Positions 8,798-16,443 of a stretch of DNA of 64,000 nucleotides are shown piece by piece. Positions within the stretch are counted from its first letter, which is position 1; every line of letters begins with the position of its first letter. The translations under genes were made by a program, and so were the position numbers. The stretch spans positions 1 through 64,000 of the forward strand of contig JBDTOO010000005.1 in assembly GCA_039933215.1 (NCBI GenBank), in the 5' to 3' direction. The stretch is from JALYUA01 sp039933215 (GTDB taxonomy: Bacteria > Acidobacteriota > Thermoanaerobaculia > UBA5066 > Gp7-AA6). The notes under the pieces are model-generated. The model saw only the letters and a list, made by a program, of their open reading frames with translations. It made no database searches and was not told the origin of the DNA.

Positions 8798-9025
8798 TCA
8801 GACGCCCAGGATCTCTTTCCGAACGCAGCCGGCATAGGCGAACGCGCAGTCGAGACCCGCGGCCGAACGCCCGATACCAGTTTGCTGCTGGGCGGCGCGA
8901 TCGAGACACAACACAAACTGGACGGTGCAGTTTCGCTGCGCGAAGGCGGGGCGGGCCGAGAACGCGATGGCGGAGAAGGCGAGAGCGGTAGCGATGCGGG
9001 CGAGGCGCCGACGTTCGATCATCAC
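8798..9025 (-). CDS. Small secreted protein with four cysteines (CX6C twice)
   Basis: 75 residues, preceded by a good GGAGGT ribosome site. A classic signal peptide ends PAFA-Q at about residue 29. The predicted 46-residue mature part contains C33, C40, C60 and C67, that is CX6C, 19 residues, CX6C. This spacing would put the cysteines of each half on one helix face and allow a two-disulfide helical hairpin. It is the first gene of a five-gene operon with an ABC permease and ATPase and two exported proteins. The start is GTG 9025 or ATG 9022. I do not recognise the family; a secreted effector, bacteriocin-like or structural peptide is possible. Confidence 0.7.
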   Translation of the reverse strand: MMIERRRLARIATALAFSAIAFSARPAFAQRNCTVQFVLCLDRAAQQQTGIGRSAAGLDCAFAYAGCVRKEILGV

Positions 9026-9099
9026 GATACCTCCTGGCGTCTGATTGTCGCGACGGCCCTTACCCGAGAATTAATCGACATGTCGCGCTTCCGGGATCT

Positions 9100-9939
9100 C
9101 TACTTGTCCCGGTTGCGTCTCGCGGCGCGTCCAATCGGCTGACACTTCTCGCACGCGAACATCTTTCTGCCCGAGAGCGGGAACATCCGAATCCTCGCGC
9201 CGCAGCGCCGGCAGATCTCGCGGCGATACACGTAGAACGCGTCGCGCGGGCCGCGGCCCGACGACCGATGCGGCGTCTCTCCGGGCTCGACGGTCGCGAT
9301 GCGGCCCTGCCTGAGGCCGCGGCGCATGAGGCGCAGGATCGTCTCCCACAGAAGAAGCCACTCGCGCCGATTGATCGTGTTCGACGGCCGGAGCGGATGG
9401 ATGGCCGTCAGGAAGAGCGCTTCGTTGCGGTAGATGTTCCCGACACCGGCGATGACGCGTTGATCGAGGAGCGCATCGCCGATCGGGCGATCGCGCGCGC
9501 GCAGCGCGGACCAGATCCGCTCGGGATCGGCGTCGCCGCGCAGCGGGTCGGGGCCGAGCCTCGCGAGCAGGCTCCGGCGCCGCTCCGTGGTCATGAGCTC
9601 GCACGCCGGCGCGCCGGCGAGATCGATCGTGACGGCGGGCCGCGCGGCGCGCTTCCCGGCGGCGAGCCGCATGCGCACCGTGGGCCGCGGCTCGGGCGCC
9701 TCGCCGTCGAAGCGCGTGAAACGTCCGAACATGCCCAGGTGGACGTGGACCACGAGACGTCCCTGCCAGAAGTGAAAGAGGTGCTTACCCCAGGCCTCGG
9801 CGCGCAGGAACCTCCGACCGTCGAGCTCGGCCGCTTCCTGCGAGAAACGGCCCTGGGGCGAAGTAACGGAAATGCGACGGCCGCGGAGGGCCTCGTCGTG
9901 CTCGAGCGCGTAGCGGTGGACGGTGTTGCCTTCGGGCAT
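9100..9939 (-). CDS. Second Fpg/Nei-family DNA glycosylase
   Basis: 279 residues starting MPEGN, with Pro2 and Glu3 as catalytic residues and the conserved lysine in AWGKHLFHF (Lys52). The C-terminal zinc finger has CRRC and CEKC. The sequence resembles actinobacterial Nei paralogues. ATG 9939 is fixed by the required MPEG N-terminus; open sequence to 10287 is Arg-rich shadow. It is only distantly similar to the Nei encoded at 2004, so the window carries two paralogues with presumably different lesion preference. The next gene on the strand (9025) follows after 74 bases that include an AT-rich stretch and probably its own promoter. Confidence 0.9.
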   Translation of the reverse strand: MPEGNTVHRYALEHDEALRGRRISVTSPQGRFSQEAAELDGRRFLRAEAWGKHLFHFWQGRLVVHVHLGMFGRFTRFDGEAPEPRPTVRMRLAAGKRAARPAVTIDLAGAPACELMTTERRRSLLARLGPDPLRGDADPERIWSALRARDRPIGDALLDQRVIAGVGNIYRNEALFLTAIHPLRPSNTINRREWLLLWETILRLMRRGLRQGRIATVEPGETPHRSSGRGPRDAFYVYRREICRRCGARIRMFPLSGRKMFACEKCQPIGRAARRNRDK

Positions 9940-10270
9940 CGGAGACCTTCGGATTATGGCGTGTGCGCTCCCGCAGGACGGTGGAGCGCACGCTTCCGTT
10001 GTACGTGACAGGGCAGAGGCAGGACGGTGCGAGGTGGTACAGTAAATTTCCGACCCCCTCCGACGGATGACCGCGCTCTCACCGTGCGCTCCCGTCGCCG
10101 GCTTTCGGCGCAAGGGAGCACGCGATGGAAAACGGCGATCGAATCGACATGGGCGGCAGCTTTCGAGGACTCCGTCCCGCGGCGTCGCGCGCCACGACGG
10201 GCCGGCCCGCTTGAAGCCCCCCGTGGAATCGTCGCGCCGCCGGTCGGAGCTCGTTTCGTTTCGGCGCGGC
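9940..10270. other. Intergenic region between divergent genes
   Basis: This stretch separates the minus-strand glycosylase from the plus-strand zinc-ribbon-like gene and must hold both promoters. The open frames across it translate to Arg/Pro/Ser-rich text typical of non-coding high-GC DNA. I see no convincing gene, repeat or RNA here. Confidence 0.5.
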
Positions 10271-10768
10271 ATGCCGCCGGTGGCCATGACGGTCGTCCGG
10301 GCCCCGGATCGCGTCGTCCTCCCGCCTTTTGCGATCTCGTTGACGCGCCTGCCTCAGGTCGACGGCGCCGCCGGCCTGATCCAGCTTTCGGTGGGACCCC
10401 CGGACCAGCGGACGGTCCCGCCCGTCGGAGCGTTGACGGACGCCGCGCTCCGGGGTCGTCTCGGGCACTTCGGCGCCCATGACGCCAACGAGATCGCCGC
10501 GATCCGCAAAGCGCTGTCCGTCGAGGGCGGCGAGATCACGATCCACGAGAGCTGGGCGGGCCTGTCGGCCTGCCTCCAGTTCTGGTCCGGCTTCGTCGGG
10601 CTGCAGATCCGCCGTATCGCCTGGAACTGCGGGCACTGCGGAGGTGCCGCCCACGAGAACATCGGCGGCAGCGTCGGCGAGACCCTTCCACGCCTCTGCA
10701 AGTGCGGGGTCGTGACGCGCATCACGCTCCCCAAGTACGCGCCGGACTCTACGGGCTCGTCCCGATAG
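10271..10768 (+). CDS. Hypothetical protein with a C-terminal zinc-ribbon-like cysteine cluster
   Basis: 165 residues from ATG 10271; the true start is uncertain, as the frame is open from about 10067 but that part is low-quality. The last 60 residues carry CGHCGG and later CKCG, spaced as in a treble-clef or zinc-ribbon knuckle. The middle (ISLTRLPQVDGAAGLIQLS) looks like ordinary coding sequence. No family is recognised. A minus-strand frame covers the same DNA but translates to low-complexity Arg/Ala/Asp text, so the plus frame is preferred. It could be a small nucleic-acid-binding protein, which is inference only. Confidence 0.5.
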   Translation: MPPVAMTVVRAPDRVVLPPFAISLTRLPQVDGAAGLIQLSVGPPDQRTVPPVGALTDAALRGRLGHFGAHDANEIAAIRKALSVEGGEITIHESWAGLSACLQFWSGFVGLQIRRIAWNCGHCGGAAHENIGGSVGETLPRLCKCGVVTRITLPKYAPDSTGSSR

Positions 10769-10929
10769 AGCGTTGGTGCTTGCGCCCCATTTGCGCCACC
10801 AATTCACGAAAATCGAGAATACGGCTTCCCTCCAGCCTCCAAGCGGGGAGAGAATTCAGGCATCGATCTGAGTTTCGTTTTTTTTAAGTTTGGCGGTGGG
10901 CCCCCCAGGGGGCGAAAGGAGTTTCCATC

Positions 10930-11067
10930 ATGAGTTCCACGTCCACGCAGTCCCTCCCGGTTTCGGTGCCTGAGGTCGAAAAGAATGAGGCAGTTCGTCC
11001 GGCTCCGCAGCCCGAGCGTAGCGATGCGCCCTTTGCCATCAAGCTGATCAGCGGCATCCCTGGATAA
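10930..11067 (+). CDS. 45-residue peptide, possible signalling or precursor peptide
   Basis: ATG 10930 follows a clear AAAGGAG ribosome site. The 45-residue product starts MSSTSTQSLPVSVPEVE, has a Pro/Glu-rich middle and a small hydrophobic C-terminus (FAIKLISGIPG). It has no signal peptide and no cysteine. The 5' side is AT-rich with a T8 run and a CCCCC/GGGGG hairpin just ahead of the ribosome site; a weak sigma-70-like pair (TTGCGC 10791, GAGAAT 10815) is possible. It is followed by a 109-residue protein gene and a TPR gene on the same strand. The leader-plus-core look and TPR neighbour suggest a signalling or modified-peptide precursor; this is inference. Confidence 0.5.
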   Translation: MSSTSTQSLPVSVPEVEKNEAVRPAPQPERSDAPFAIKLISGIPG

Positions 11068-11094
11068 ACTGCCCGGCTTTCGCGGAAGAATCTG

Positions 11095-11141
11095 AGAGGA
11101 AACGGGACGCCCGGGAGTGGCGTACCGAAGAGATTTCCTCT
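11095..11141 (+). promoter_or_regulatory. Inverted repeat between peptide gene and 109-aa gene
   Basis: AGAGGAAA (11095-11102) pairs exactly with TTTCCTCT (11134-11141), with CGGG and CCCG inside the loop. It ends 19 bases before the start codon at 11161. It could act as an attenuator or mRNA-processing hairpin that sets different expression of the peptide and the downstream pair. Confidence 0.4.
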
Positions 11142-11160
11142 ACACTCTGCCATCCAATCC

Positions 11161-11490
11161 ATGTTGAACCGGGAAGAGCAGCTTCGGTCGGTTTACCAGG
11201 AGACGTTCGATCTTCTGCGGCCGCAGCTGTTTCAACTCCGGCTCTCGGAGGCCGAGCTCGAGTCGTTCGGCGAGTACGTCTACTCGTGGTTCGAACGCTT
11301 CTCGCGCCGTCCCGGAAATGAGTGGCTGTCGGTCTCGCGGCTGCGGGTGTCGCTCGTCTCGGGCGCCTGCACCCTCGCGCGGAACCTGGCCGAGTCGAAG
11401 GGCGTCTCGACGTCTTCCTTCGCCGGCGATCCCATGCACCTCGCCGCTCAGCTCGGCATCATCTCGAACGAAAAGGGATCGGACGCTTGA
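11161..11490 (+). CDS. 109-residue protein of unknown family upstream of a TPR gene
   Basis: Translates to a helix-rich, soluble protein (MLNREEQLRSVYQETFDLL) with a compact motif RPGNEWLSVSRLRVSLVSGA in the middle. It has no membrane segment and no cysteine cluster. It sits 93 bases after the 45-residue peptide gene, and its TGA overlaps the TTG start of the TPR gene (TTGA), so the two proteins are probably made in fixed ratio. No strong ribosome site precedes ATG 11161. I do not recognise the family; a small regulator or adaptor partner of the TPR protein fits the context. Confidence 0.65.
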   Translation: MLNREEQLRSVYQETFDLLRPQLFQLRLSEAELESFGEYVYSWFERFSRRPGNEWLSVSRLRVSLVSGACTLARNLAESKGVSTSSFAGDPMHLAAQLGIISNEKGSDA

Positions 11491-12605
11491 ACGGCGCCGT
11501 TCGTAATTTTCGCCGCCGGCGCCTGAATGCCGACGAGGGTCTTCCCCGGGCCCAGGGCGTCCTCGAGACCCCGATTGAGGAGCGCGCCGCGAAAGCGGCC
11601 GAGCTCCACCTCGACGACCCGGAGATGCTCCTTTCTCTCCTCGGTCTGCTCCCTAAGATGTGGGACGCCGCCCCCAGGAAGGTCTTCGACGAGGCGGCGT
11701 TTCTCTACGGCTACCTGGAGTCGCTCCAGGTCCGTTACCCGACCGATCCCATCCTGATCGACGAGCGGGAGTACTTCCTCGGGGAATCGGCGCGCATCGC
11801 GGGCACCGCGGCGCGCTTTCTCTCCCGCCGGGAAGACGCGCGTTCATGGTTCGATCTGTCGGAAGCCTGGTTCCTCGCCACGGAAAACGCGCCGGCGAAC
11901 CTCGCGCGGCTCGGCTACCAGCGTCTCGCTCTCCGCCTCGAGGAGCGCGATTTCGAGGGCGTGCTGAAGCTCGCGCCTCATCTCGTCGCGAATTTCGAGC
12001 GGATGTCGATGGTCGAGGACGGCGTTCGCGCGCGCTTCCTGCTCGCCGTCGTGTTGAAGGAAAAGGGACGGCTCGACGAGGCCGTCGCCGTTTTCGAGCA
12101 GATCGCCGAGCGTTGCCGCGCGATCTCGAATGAGAACCTCCTCGGCTGGGCCGTGATGAACCTCGCGCAGACCTACGGCGTTCTGGGCGACGCGGAGAAG
12201 GCCGTCGCGTCCGCCGCCGAAGCGGCGCCCCTCCTGCGGAAGCAGGAAAACCACGTCGCGCTCGGCAAGCTGCAGGCCGGTCTCGGTCTCCTCCTGCGGG
12301 CGAAGGGTCAGATCGCCGGGGCGATGGAAGCCTTTCGGACGGCGCAGCGCGAGTTCTCGGAGATCGCGCTCCACGCCGACGCGGCATCGATGCACTTGAT
12401 CCTCGCCGACCTCCTGCTCGACGCGGAACAACCCGCGCAGGCCGAATGGGAGATCCGCGCCGCGCTGCCGATCATCGACGAGTACAAGCTCGTCCCCGAA
12501 GGGATCGCGGCTCTCTCGCTGCTTCGCGACTCCGTGCGGCGGCGCCAGATCGACCGCCAGGCGCTCCGCGGCCTCCACGGCTATTTCCGCGAATCGGAAG
12601 CCTGA
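11487..12605 (+). CDS. Tetratricopeptide-repeat protein, possible peptide receptor
   Basis: 372 residues of helical repeats. Clear TPR-type units occur from about residue 150 on (RARFLLAVVLKEKGRLDEA, then a unit with LAQTYGVLGDAEKA, then one with LGLLLRAKGQIAGA). TTG 11487 is taken as start because it overlaps the stop of the 109-residue gene; there is no good ATG nearby upstream in frame. No signal or membrane segment, so cytoplasmic. TPR proteins next to tiny peptide genes are the layout of Rap/Phr and other RRNPP sensing pairs in Firmicutes; here no HTH is visible in this protein. That parallel is inference from gene order only. Confidence 0.75.
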   Translation: MNGAVRNFRRRRLNADEGLPRAQGVLETPIEERAAKAAELHLDDPEMLLSLLGLLPKMWDAAPRKVFDEAAFLYGYLESLQVRYPTDPILIDEREYFLGESARIAGTAARFLSRREDARSWFDLSEAWFLATENAPANLARLGYQRLALRLEERDFEGVLKLAPHLVANFERMSMVEDGVRARFLLAVVLKEKGRLDEAVAVFEQIAERCRAISNENLLGWAVMNLAQTYGVLGDAEKAVASAAEAAPLLRKQENHVALGKLQAGLGLLLRAKGQIAGAMEAFRTAQREFSEIALHADAASMHLILADLLLDAEQPAQAEWEIRAALPIIDEYKLVPEGIAALSLLRDSVRRRQIDRQALRGLHGYFRESEA

Positions 12606-12624
12606 GCCCCTCTTTCCGGTGAAA

Positions 12625-12648
12625 CCGCGGGCGCGATCGGCGCCGCGG
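12625..12648. terminator. GC-rich hairpin between convergent genes
   Basis: CCGCGG at 12625 and 12643 flank a palindromic core between the TPR stop (12605) and the haloperoxidase stop (12668). There is no T-run, so it is only a weak candidate for a shared terminator. Confidence 0.25.
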
Positions 12649-12667
12649 ACCCTCTGACGGCGGCGAA

Positions 12668-14200
12668 TCAGGCGGCGGGGCGGCCGACCACCCGGGTTAC
12701 GCGGCTCCGCGGCGGTTTCTCGACTTCCACCCGATAGGCGGTTCCGTCGACGTACGTCTGCGCCTTCTGCCACGCGAAAGCCCCGACGGCGCGGCCGACG
12801 GCGCGGCCCGCCAGATCGCCGGAGGGGAAGTGGATCCCTCCGTATCGCCGGGACATGCCCGCGTCGTTCGCGGCATCCGAGAACGTCGCCCACGACAGGA
12901 CGACGTCGGCCGCGGGGACGGCGCCGGGCTCGGCGACCGAGCTGCCCGCCGGGAGCGTCACCGAGTAGCCGAAGGCGTCGCTCCCGGTTGCTGTCGCCAG
13001 GATCTGGGCGCCCGTCGCGCTGAAGACGCTGTGCCCGGAGAAAAACTCCGGAAAGGGCGGGGTGACGACGTTCGGCAGCTGGTACGGCCGCCACTGCTCG
13101 CCGAGGATCGTGACCGTCCCGGCGCCCGGTCCGCCCCACGCCTGGATCGTCTGCCCGCGGTAGAGAAAGCGGATGGCCGTCATCGGCCTGACGTAGTCGT
13201 AGAACCTCTTGGCGTCCCAGGCGGAGATGCTCGCGTCCAGAAGGCCGTTTCCGAGAGCGAAGAAGATGGGAACGTCCTGGTCGAGCGTGTGGCCGTCCCG
13301 GCGGGAGACGAACTGCGCGAAGAGCGCCCAGTGCCCCGGGGGAAACTCCGAATTGGGGCCGTCGGCGAAATACTCCGCGAGCATCTTCTGCCGGTCCGTC
13401 AGCGCCGCCGACAGGGCGAGGATCGAGTCGGCTTCCTCCTTGTAGCGCGGGTCGGGCCAGAGCGGCGGTCCGGCCGGACGAAGCGCCGAGCCGCTCGTGA
13501 GCGCGAAGGGCGTCACGAGACTCCACTGAGGCGTCGTGAACGACTGCGTGACCACCGTGCCGTTCACGACGATCGCGAGAGGCTGCCAGCGATTCGGGTC
13601 GTCGACCGTGAAGGACGTGTTGACCGGAACGTAGCCCGTGTAGTCCGCGTACGCACCCGGCGCCAGATCGCCGAGCTGGTTGGAGCCGTCATGGTGACGG
13701 ATCGCCAGGACCGCGGCGGCCGCGGAGTTCCCGACTCCCCGCGCCGTCGCGAGATCCGTCGTGTGATCGCCGGGCGCATAGCCCTGCTGCTGGAACGTGG
13801 CGTCGTACCAGGCGACCTCGCTCGGGAAGAGGTCCGAGACCGCGCGATATCCCGCGTAGCTCACCGCTTCCGCCTTGTTCGAGGCATTGCGCTCGGCCGG
13901 CGGCCGCCTCCAGTCGGTCCGGGGGACCGTCGGGACGGCGACGTCGTCGTAAGCGGTCCACGCGTCGAACATCGCCGTGTGGACCACGGCGAGGGCCCGC
14001 GCCACGATCGTGGGCCCCGGCTTCGTCGCGCGGATTCCATGCAGGACCGCTTCGTCCCAGACGAGGGCGGCATTGTCGGAGGCGGCCGCCGCCGCCTCCT
14101 GCGGCTCCCGGCCCGGCGCGGCGGAGAGGCCCACGGCCGCGGCGAAGAAAGAAACCGCCGTGAGGGCAAGAAGCCAATTCCCGCGAGAGGGTTTGTTCAT
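12668..14200 (-). CDS. Exported vanadium-dependent haloperoxidase / PAP2-type phosphatase family protein
   Basis: 510 residues with a signal peptide (hydrophobic 8-28). The vanadate/phosphate site is complete: K331 with R338-P339 (KRFYDYVRP), SGH at 388-390, and R451 to H457 (RRYGGIH). This matches vanadium haloperoxidases, which share their fold with type 2 phosphatidic-acid phosphatases. The single-domain, roughly 500-residue length and the FPEFFSGHS motif favour the haloperoxidase-like bacterial family. Expected to act outside the cytoplasm, oxidising halide with hydrogen peroxide or hydrolysing a phosphate ester. The thioredoxin gene lies upstream on the same strand but is separated by a heptad repeat. 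Confidence 0.85.
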   Translation of the reverse strand: MNKPSRGNWLLALTAVSFFAAAVGLSAAPGREPQEAAAAASDNAALVWDEAVLHGIRATKPGPTIVARALAVVHTAMFDAWTAYDDVAVPTVPRTDWRRPPAERNASNKAEAVSYAGYRAVSDLFPSEVAWYDATFQQQGYAPGDHTTDLATARGVGNSAAAAVLAIRHHDGSNQLGDLAPGAYADYTGYVPVNTSFTVDDPNRWQPLAIVVNGTVVTQSFTTPQWSLVTPFALTSGSALRPAGPPLWPDPRYKEEADSILALSAALTDRQKMLAEYFADGPNSEFPPGHWALFAQFVSRRDGHTLDQDVPIFFALGNGLLDASISAWDAKRFYDYVRPMTAIRFLYRGQTIQAWGGPGAGTVTILGEQWRPYQLPNVVTPPFPEFFSGHSVFSATGAQILATATGSDAFGYSVTLPAGSSVAEPGAVPAADVVLSWATFSDAANDAGMSRRYGGIHFPSGDLAGRAVGRAVGAFAWQKAQTYVDGTAYRVEVEKPPRSRVTRVVGRPAA

Positions 14201-14230
14201 CCATCGAGTTTATGCAAGCGCGGGGCCGCG

Positions 14231-14327
14231 AGACGGGGGAAGGAGGCGCGGCATCGAAGAGGAGTCCGGGTGGCGGCCGTTTCCTCTTCCCTCTTCCCTC
14301 TTCCCTCTCTCCTCTAACCTCTCCTAC
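14231..14327. repeat. Purine/pyrimidine heptad tract (family F, copy 2)
   Basis: Four near-identical 7-bp units (CTTCCCT type, about 14282-14308) are followed by CCTCTAACCTCTCC, opposite a purine arm (GGGGGAAGGAGG and GAAGAGGAG) at 14232-14268. It begins at the thioredoxin stop and, on that gene's strand, runs purine arm then pyrimidine arm. The GAGGTTAGAGG block next to GCCGGC also occurs in copy 3 (58434). Confidence 0.7.
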
Positions 14328-14758
14328 GGCCGGCTCGCGGCGCGCTCGAGCCACTCGTTCATGCGCGCGCTCGGAGCGACCCCCGCCTCCTGGCGGACGA
14401 CGGCGCCGCGGTTCAGGACCACGAAGTTCGGGATTCCCTGGACCTTGAACTGCGCCGCGAGCTGCGGATGCGCTTCCGTGTCGACTTTGAGGACGATGGC
14501 GCGTCCCGCCATTTCCGCAGCCGTGCGCGCGACCTCCGGAGCGGCCGTGCGGCACGGGCCGCACCAGGCGGCCCAGAAGTCGACGAGCACCGGAACTTTC
14601 GCGCCCGCGGTGATCTCGCGAAGCGTCTCCGCGTCCGCTTCGATCGGCCTGGCTACGGGGGAGATGGGCGTCTTGCAGGCGCCGCAGCGTCCCGTCTCGG
14701 CGAGGCGGCCGGCAGGGGAGCGGTTCTTTTTTCCGCAGGACGGGCACTTCAGGATCAT
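14324..14758 (-). CDS. trxC: Thioredoxin 2-type protein with N-terminal zinc ribbon
   Basis: 144 residues. The N-terminus has two CXXC knuckles (C5/C8 and C25/C28) that bind zinc in thioredoxin 2. The thioredoxin fold follows, with active site WCGPC (C66, C69) and the cis-proline segment GIPNFVV. Cytoplasmic disulfide reductase, often linked to oxidative stress. It is followed on the same strand by the haloperoxidase gene and preceded by the antiporter-rhodanese gene; spacing does not prove an operon. Its stop (TAG) lies in the family F repeat. Confidence 0.92.
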   Translation of the reverse strand: MILKCPSCGKKNRSPAGRLAETGRCGACKTPISPVARPIEADAETLREITAGAKVPVLVDFWAAWCGPCRTAAPEVARTAAEMAGRAIVLKVDTEAHPQLAAQFKVQGIPNFVVLNRGAVVRQEAGVAPSARMNEWLERAASRP

Positions 14759-14820
14759 GGCCGGTCTCCTGCGACAAATATGCCGCCGCGGCGGTCACGG
14801 AGAAGCGAGAGAACCGTCGT

Positions 14821-16443
14821 CTATGCCCGCGCGGGCGGTCCCTCGGGCGTCCGCGTCGACGCGGGGAGAACGGCCGTGTCGCCCATCTCCTTGCGCCACC
14901 CGTCGAGGCCGCCTTCGAGCGCCACCGCGTCGAATCCCATCTGCCGGAGCTGCCGCGCCGCCCGGGCGCTGGTCGCTTCGTCCGGTCACGTGCAGTAGGC
15001 GACGATCGACTGGTCCTTCTTCCGGTCGGCGGCCCAGTCGGCGACCTGGTCGGGAAGCACGCGGACCGATCCGGGGATCCCCACGGGGTCCTTCTCGTAT
15101 CCCGAGCGCGATCGGACGTCGAGGACGAGAGGCGGGCGCGGTCCGGCGAGGCGGAGAGCGAGCTCCCGAGGGCCGATCCGTGTCGAGTCCGCGGGCTCGG
15201 CTCGACGGACACGAAGCAGATCGCTCGCCGTGCTGACGCGCTCCTCCGCGAGTGTGCCCGCCTCGATCCGCCGGACGTACCAGGTGGTGAGCGGCATCGC
15301 GGTCACGCCGTGCAGGAGGACGGAGACCGTGACGACGACTCCGGCGATCGCCAGGATCATCTCGGCGCCGGCGACGTTGGCGCGAACGGCGAGGAGCGCC
15401 AGGAGGAGCGAAGCGAGGCCGCGCGGACCGAACCAGCCGATGAAGACCCGCGCGCTCGGAGAGACGGCGGCGCGGCGAAGGACGAGCGCGATCGCCGCCG
15501 GCCGCGCGACGAAGATCGTGAACAGCGCGAGGGCGATCGCCGGCACTGCCGGCACGGCCGCGAAGAGGCCCCACAGGGCCGCGCCGAACAGGATGAAGGC
15601 GAAGAGCATGATCATCTCCGCGGTCGCGTCCCCGTACTCGAGGAAGCAGTCGCAGAGATCGAGATCGAGCGCGGCGATCGCCGCTCCGGCCGCGAACGCG
15701 GCGAGAAAGCCGTCCCCTCCGACGGCGACGCCGGCGACGTACGACGCGAACACCAGGCCCAGGCCGAAAAGCGCCTGATACTCGCGGCGGATCCCCCAGC
15801 GCCGGTCCGCGCGCGTCATCAACCACGCCCCCGACGCGCCGATGAAGAATCCGGCGGCGGGTCCGACCACGAGGAGGCGCCCGAGAAGCCAGGCCCATTC
15901 GCCGGGCGTCGAAGCGGTCGACTTCACCACCGCGATCGCACCGAGCACGATCGGCAGGGCCACCAGGTCGTTGGTCCCGGCCTCGACCCGCAGCGCCTGG
16001 CGCACCGCCGTCGGAATCCGCTTGTCGCGCAGCATGTCGCGGAGGACGACCGGGTCCGTCGACGAGAGGATCGCGCCGAGCAGGATCGAAGCGACGAGCC
16101 CCATTCCCAGGAGAAAGTGCGCCGCGAGACCGATGAGGCCGAGACAAACCAGCGTGCCCGGCCCGAGGATCAGGCTCGGAACGAGCCATTCCCGGCTCGA
16201 TTTGTCGAACCGCATGCGCACGGCGTCGAGAAACAACACGAGCGACAGACTCACGATGGCGACGGCTTCGAGCGTCGGGGAGTGGGGCGGAATCGCGATC
16301 GTGCCACGGGCGGCGAGTACGAATCCGATGCCCAGGAAGATCATCGGAAACGAGATGGGCGCGCGCGAGACGAAGCCCTCCGTCAGCCCCGCGAGGACGA
16401 GGACGAACGCGACCAGAGCGAGGATCGTCATGAGGCCGGGCAT
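14821..16443 (-). CDS. CPA1-type Na+/H+ antiporter fused to a rhodanese domain, with an in-frame TGA
   Basis: Residues 1-400 form about 12 membrane segments of the NhaP/CPA1 exchanger type, with the central SSTDPVVLRDML motif. From about 425 on there is a rhodanese domain. It reaches VAYCT and then a TGA codon (14986-14988), after which the same frame continues for 54 residues with the expected ending (PDEATSARAA, then LEGGLDGW) to TAG at 14821. Family members I know read YC-x-CP here, so TGA replaces a cysteine codon. Options are selenocysteine, a nonsense mutation or a base-call error. A GCGCC/GGCGC hairpin starts 16 bases after the TGA. If not read through, the protein ends at 485 residues with a broken rhodanese. 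Confidence 0.8.

Noticed and set aside
10079..10807. Minus-strand frame opposite the zinc-ribbon-like gene
   Set aside because: Low-complexity Ala/Arg/Asp composition without motifs, while the plus frame has a cysteine cluster and normal codon pattern.
10884..11162. Minus-strand frame of 92 codons opposite the 45-residue peptide gene
   Set aside because: No ribosome site, odd composition, and it spans both the peptide gene and the inverted repeat.
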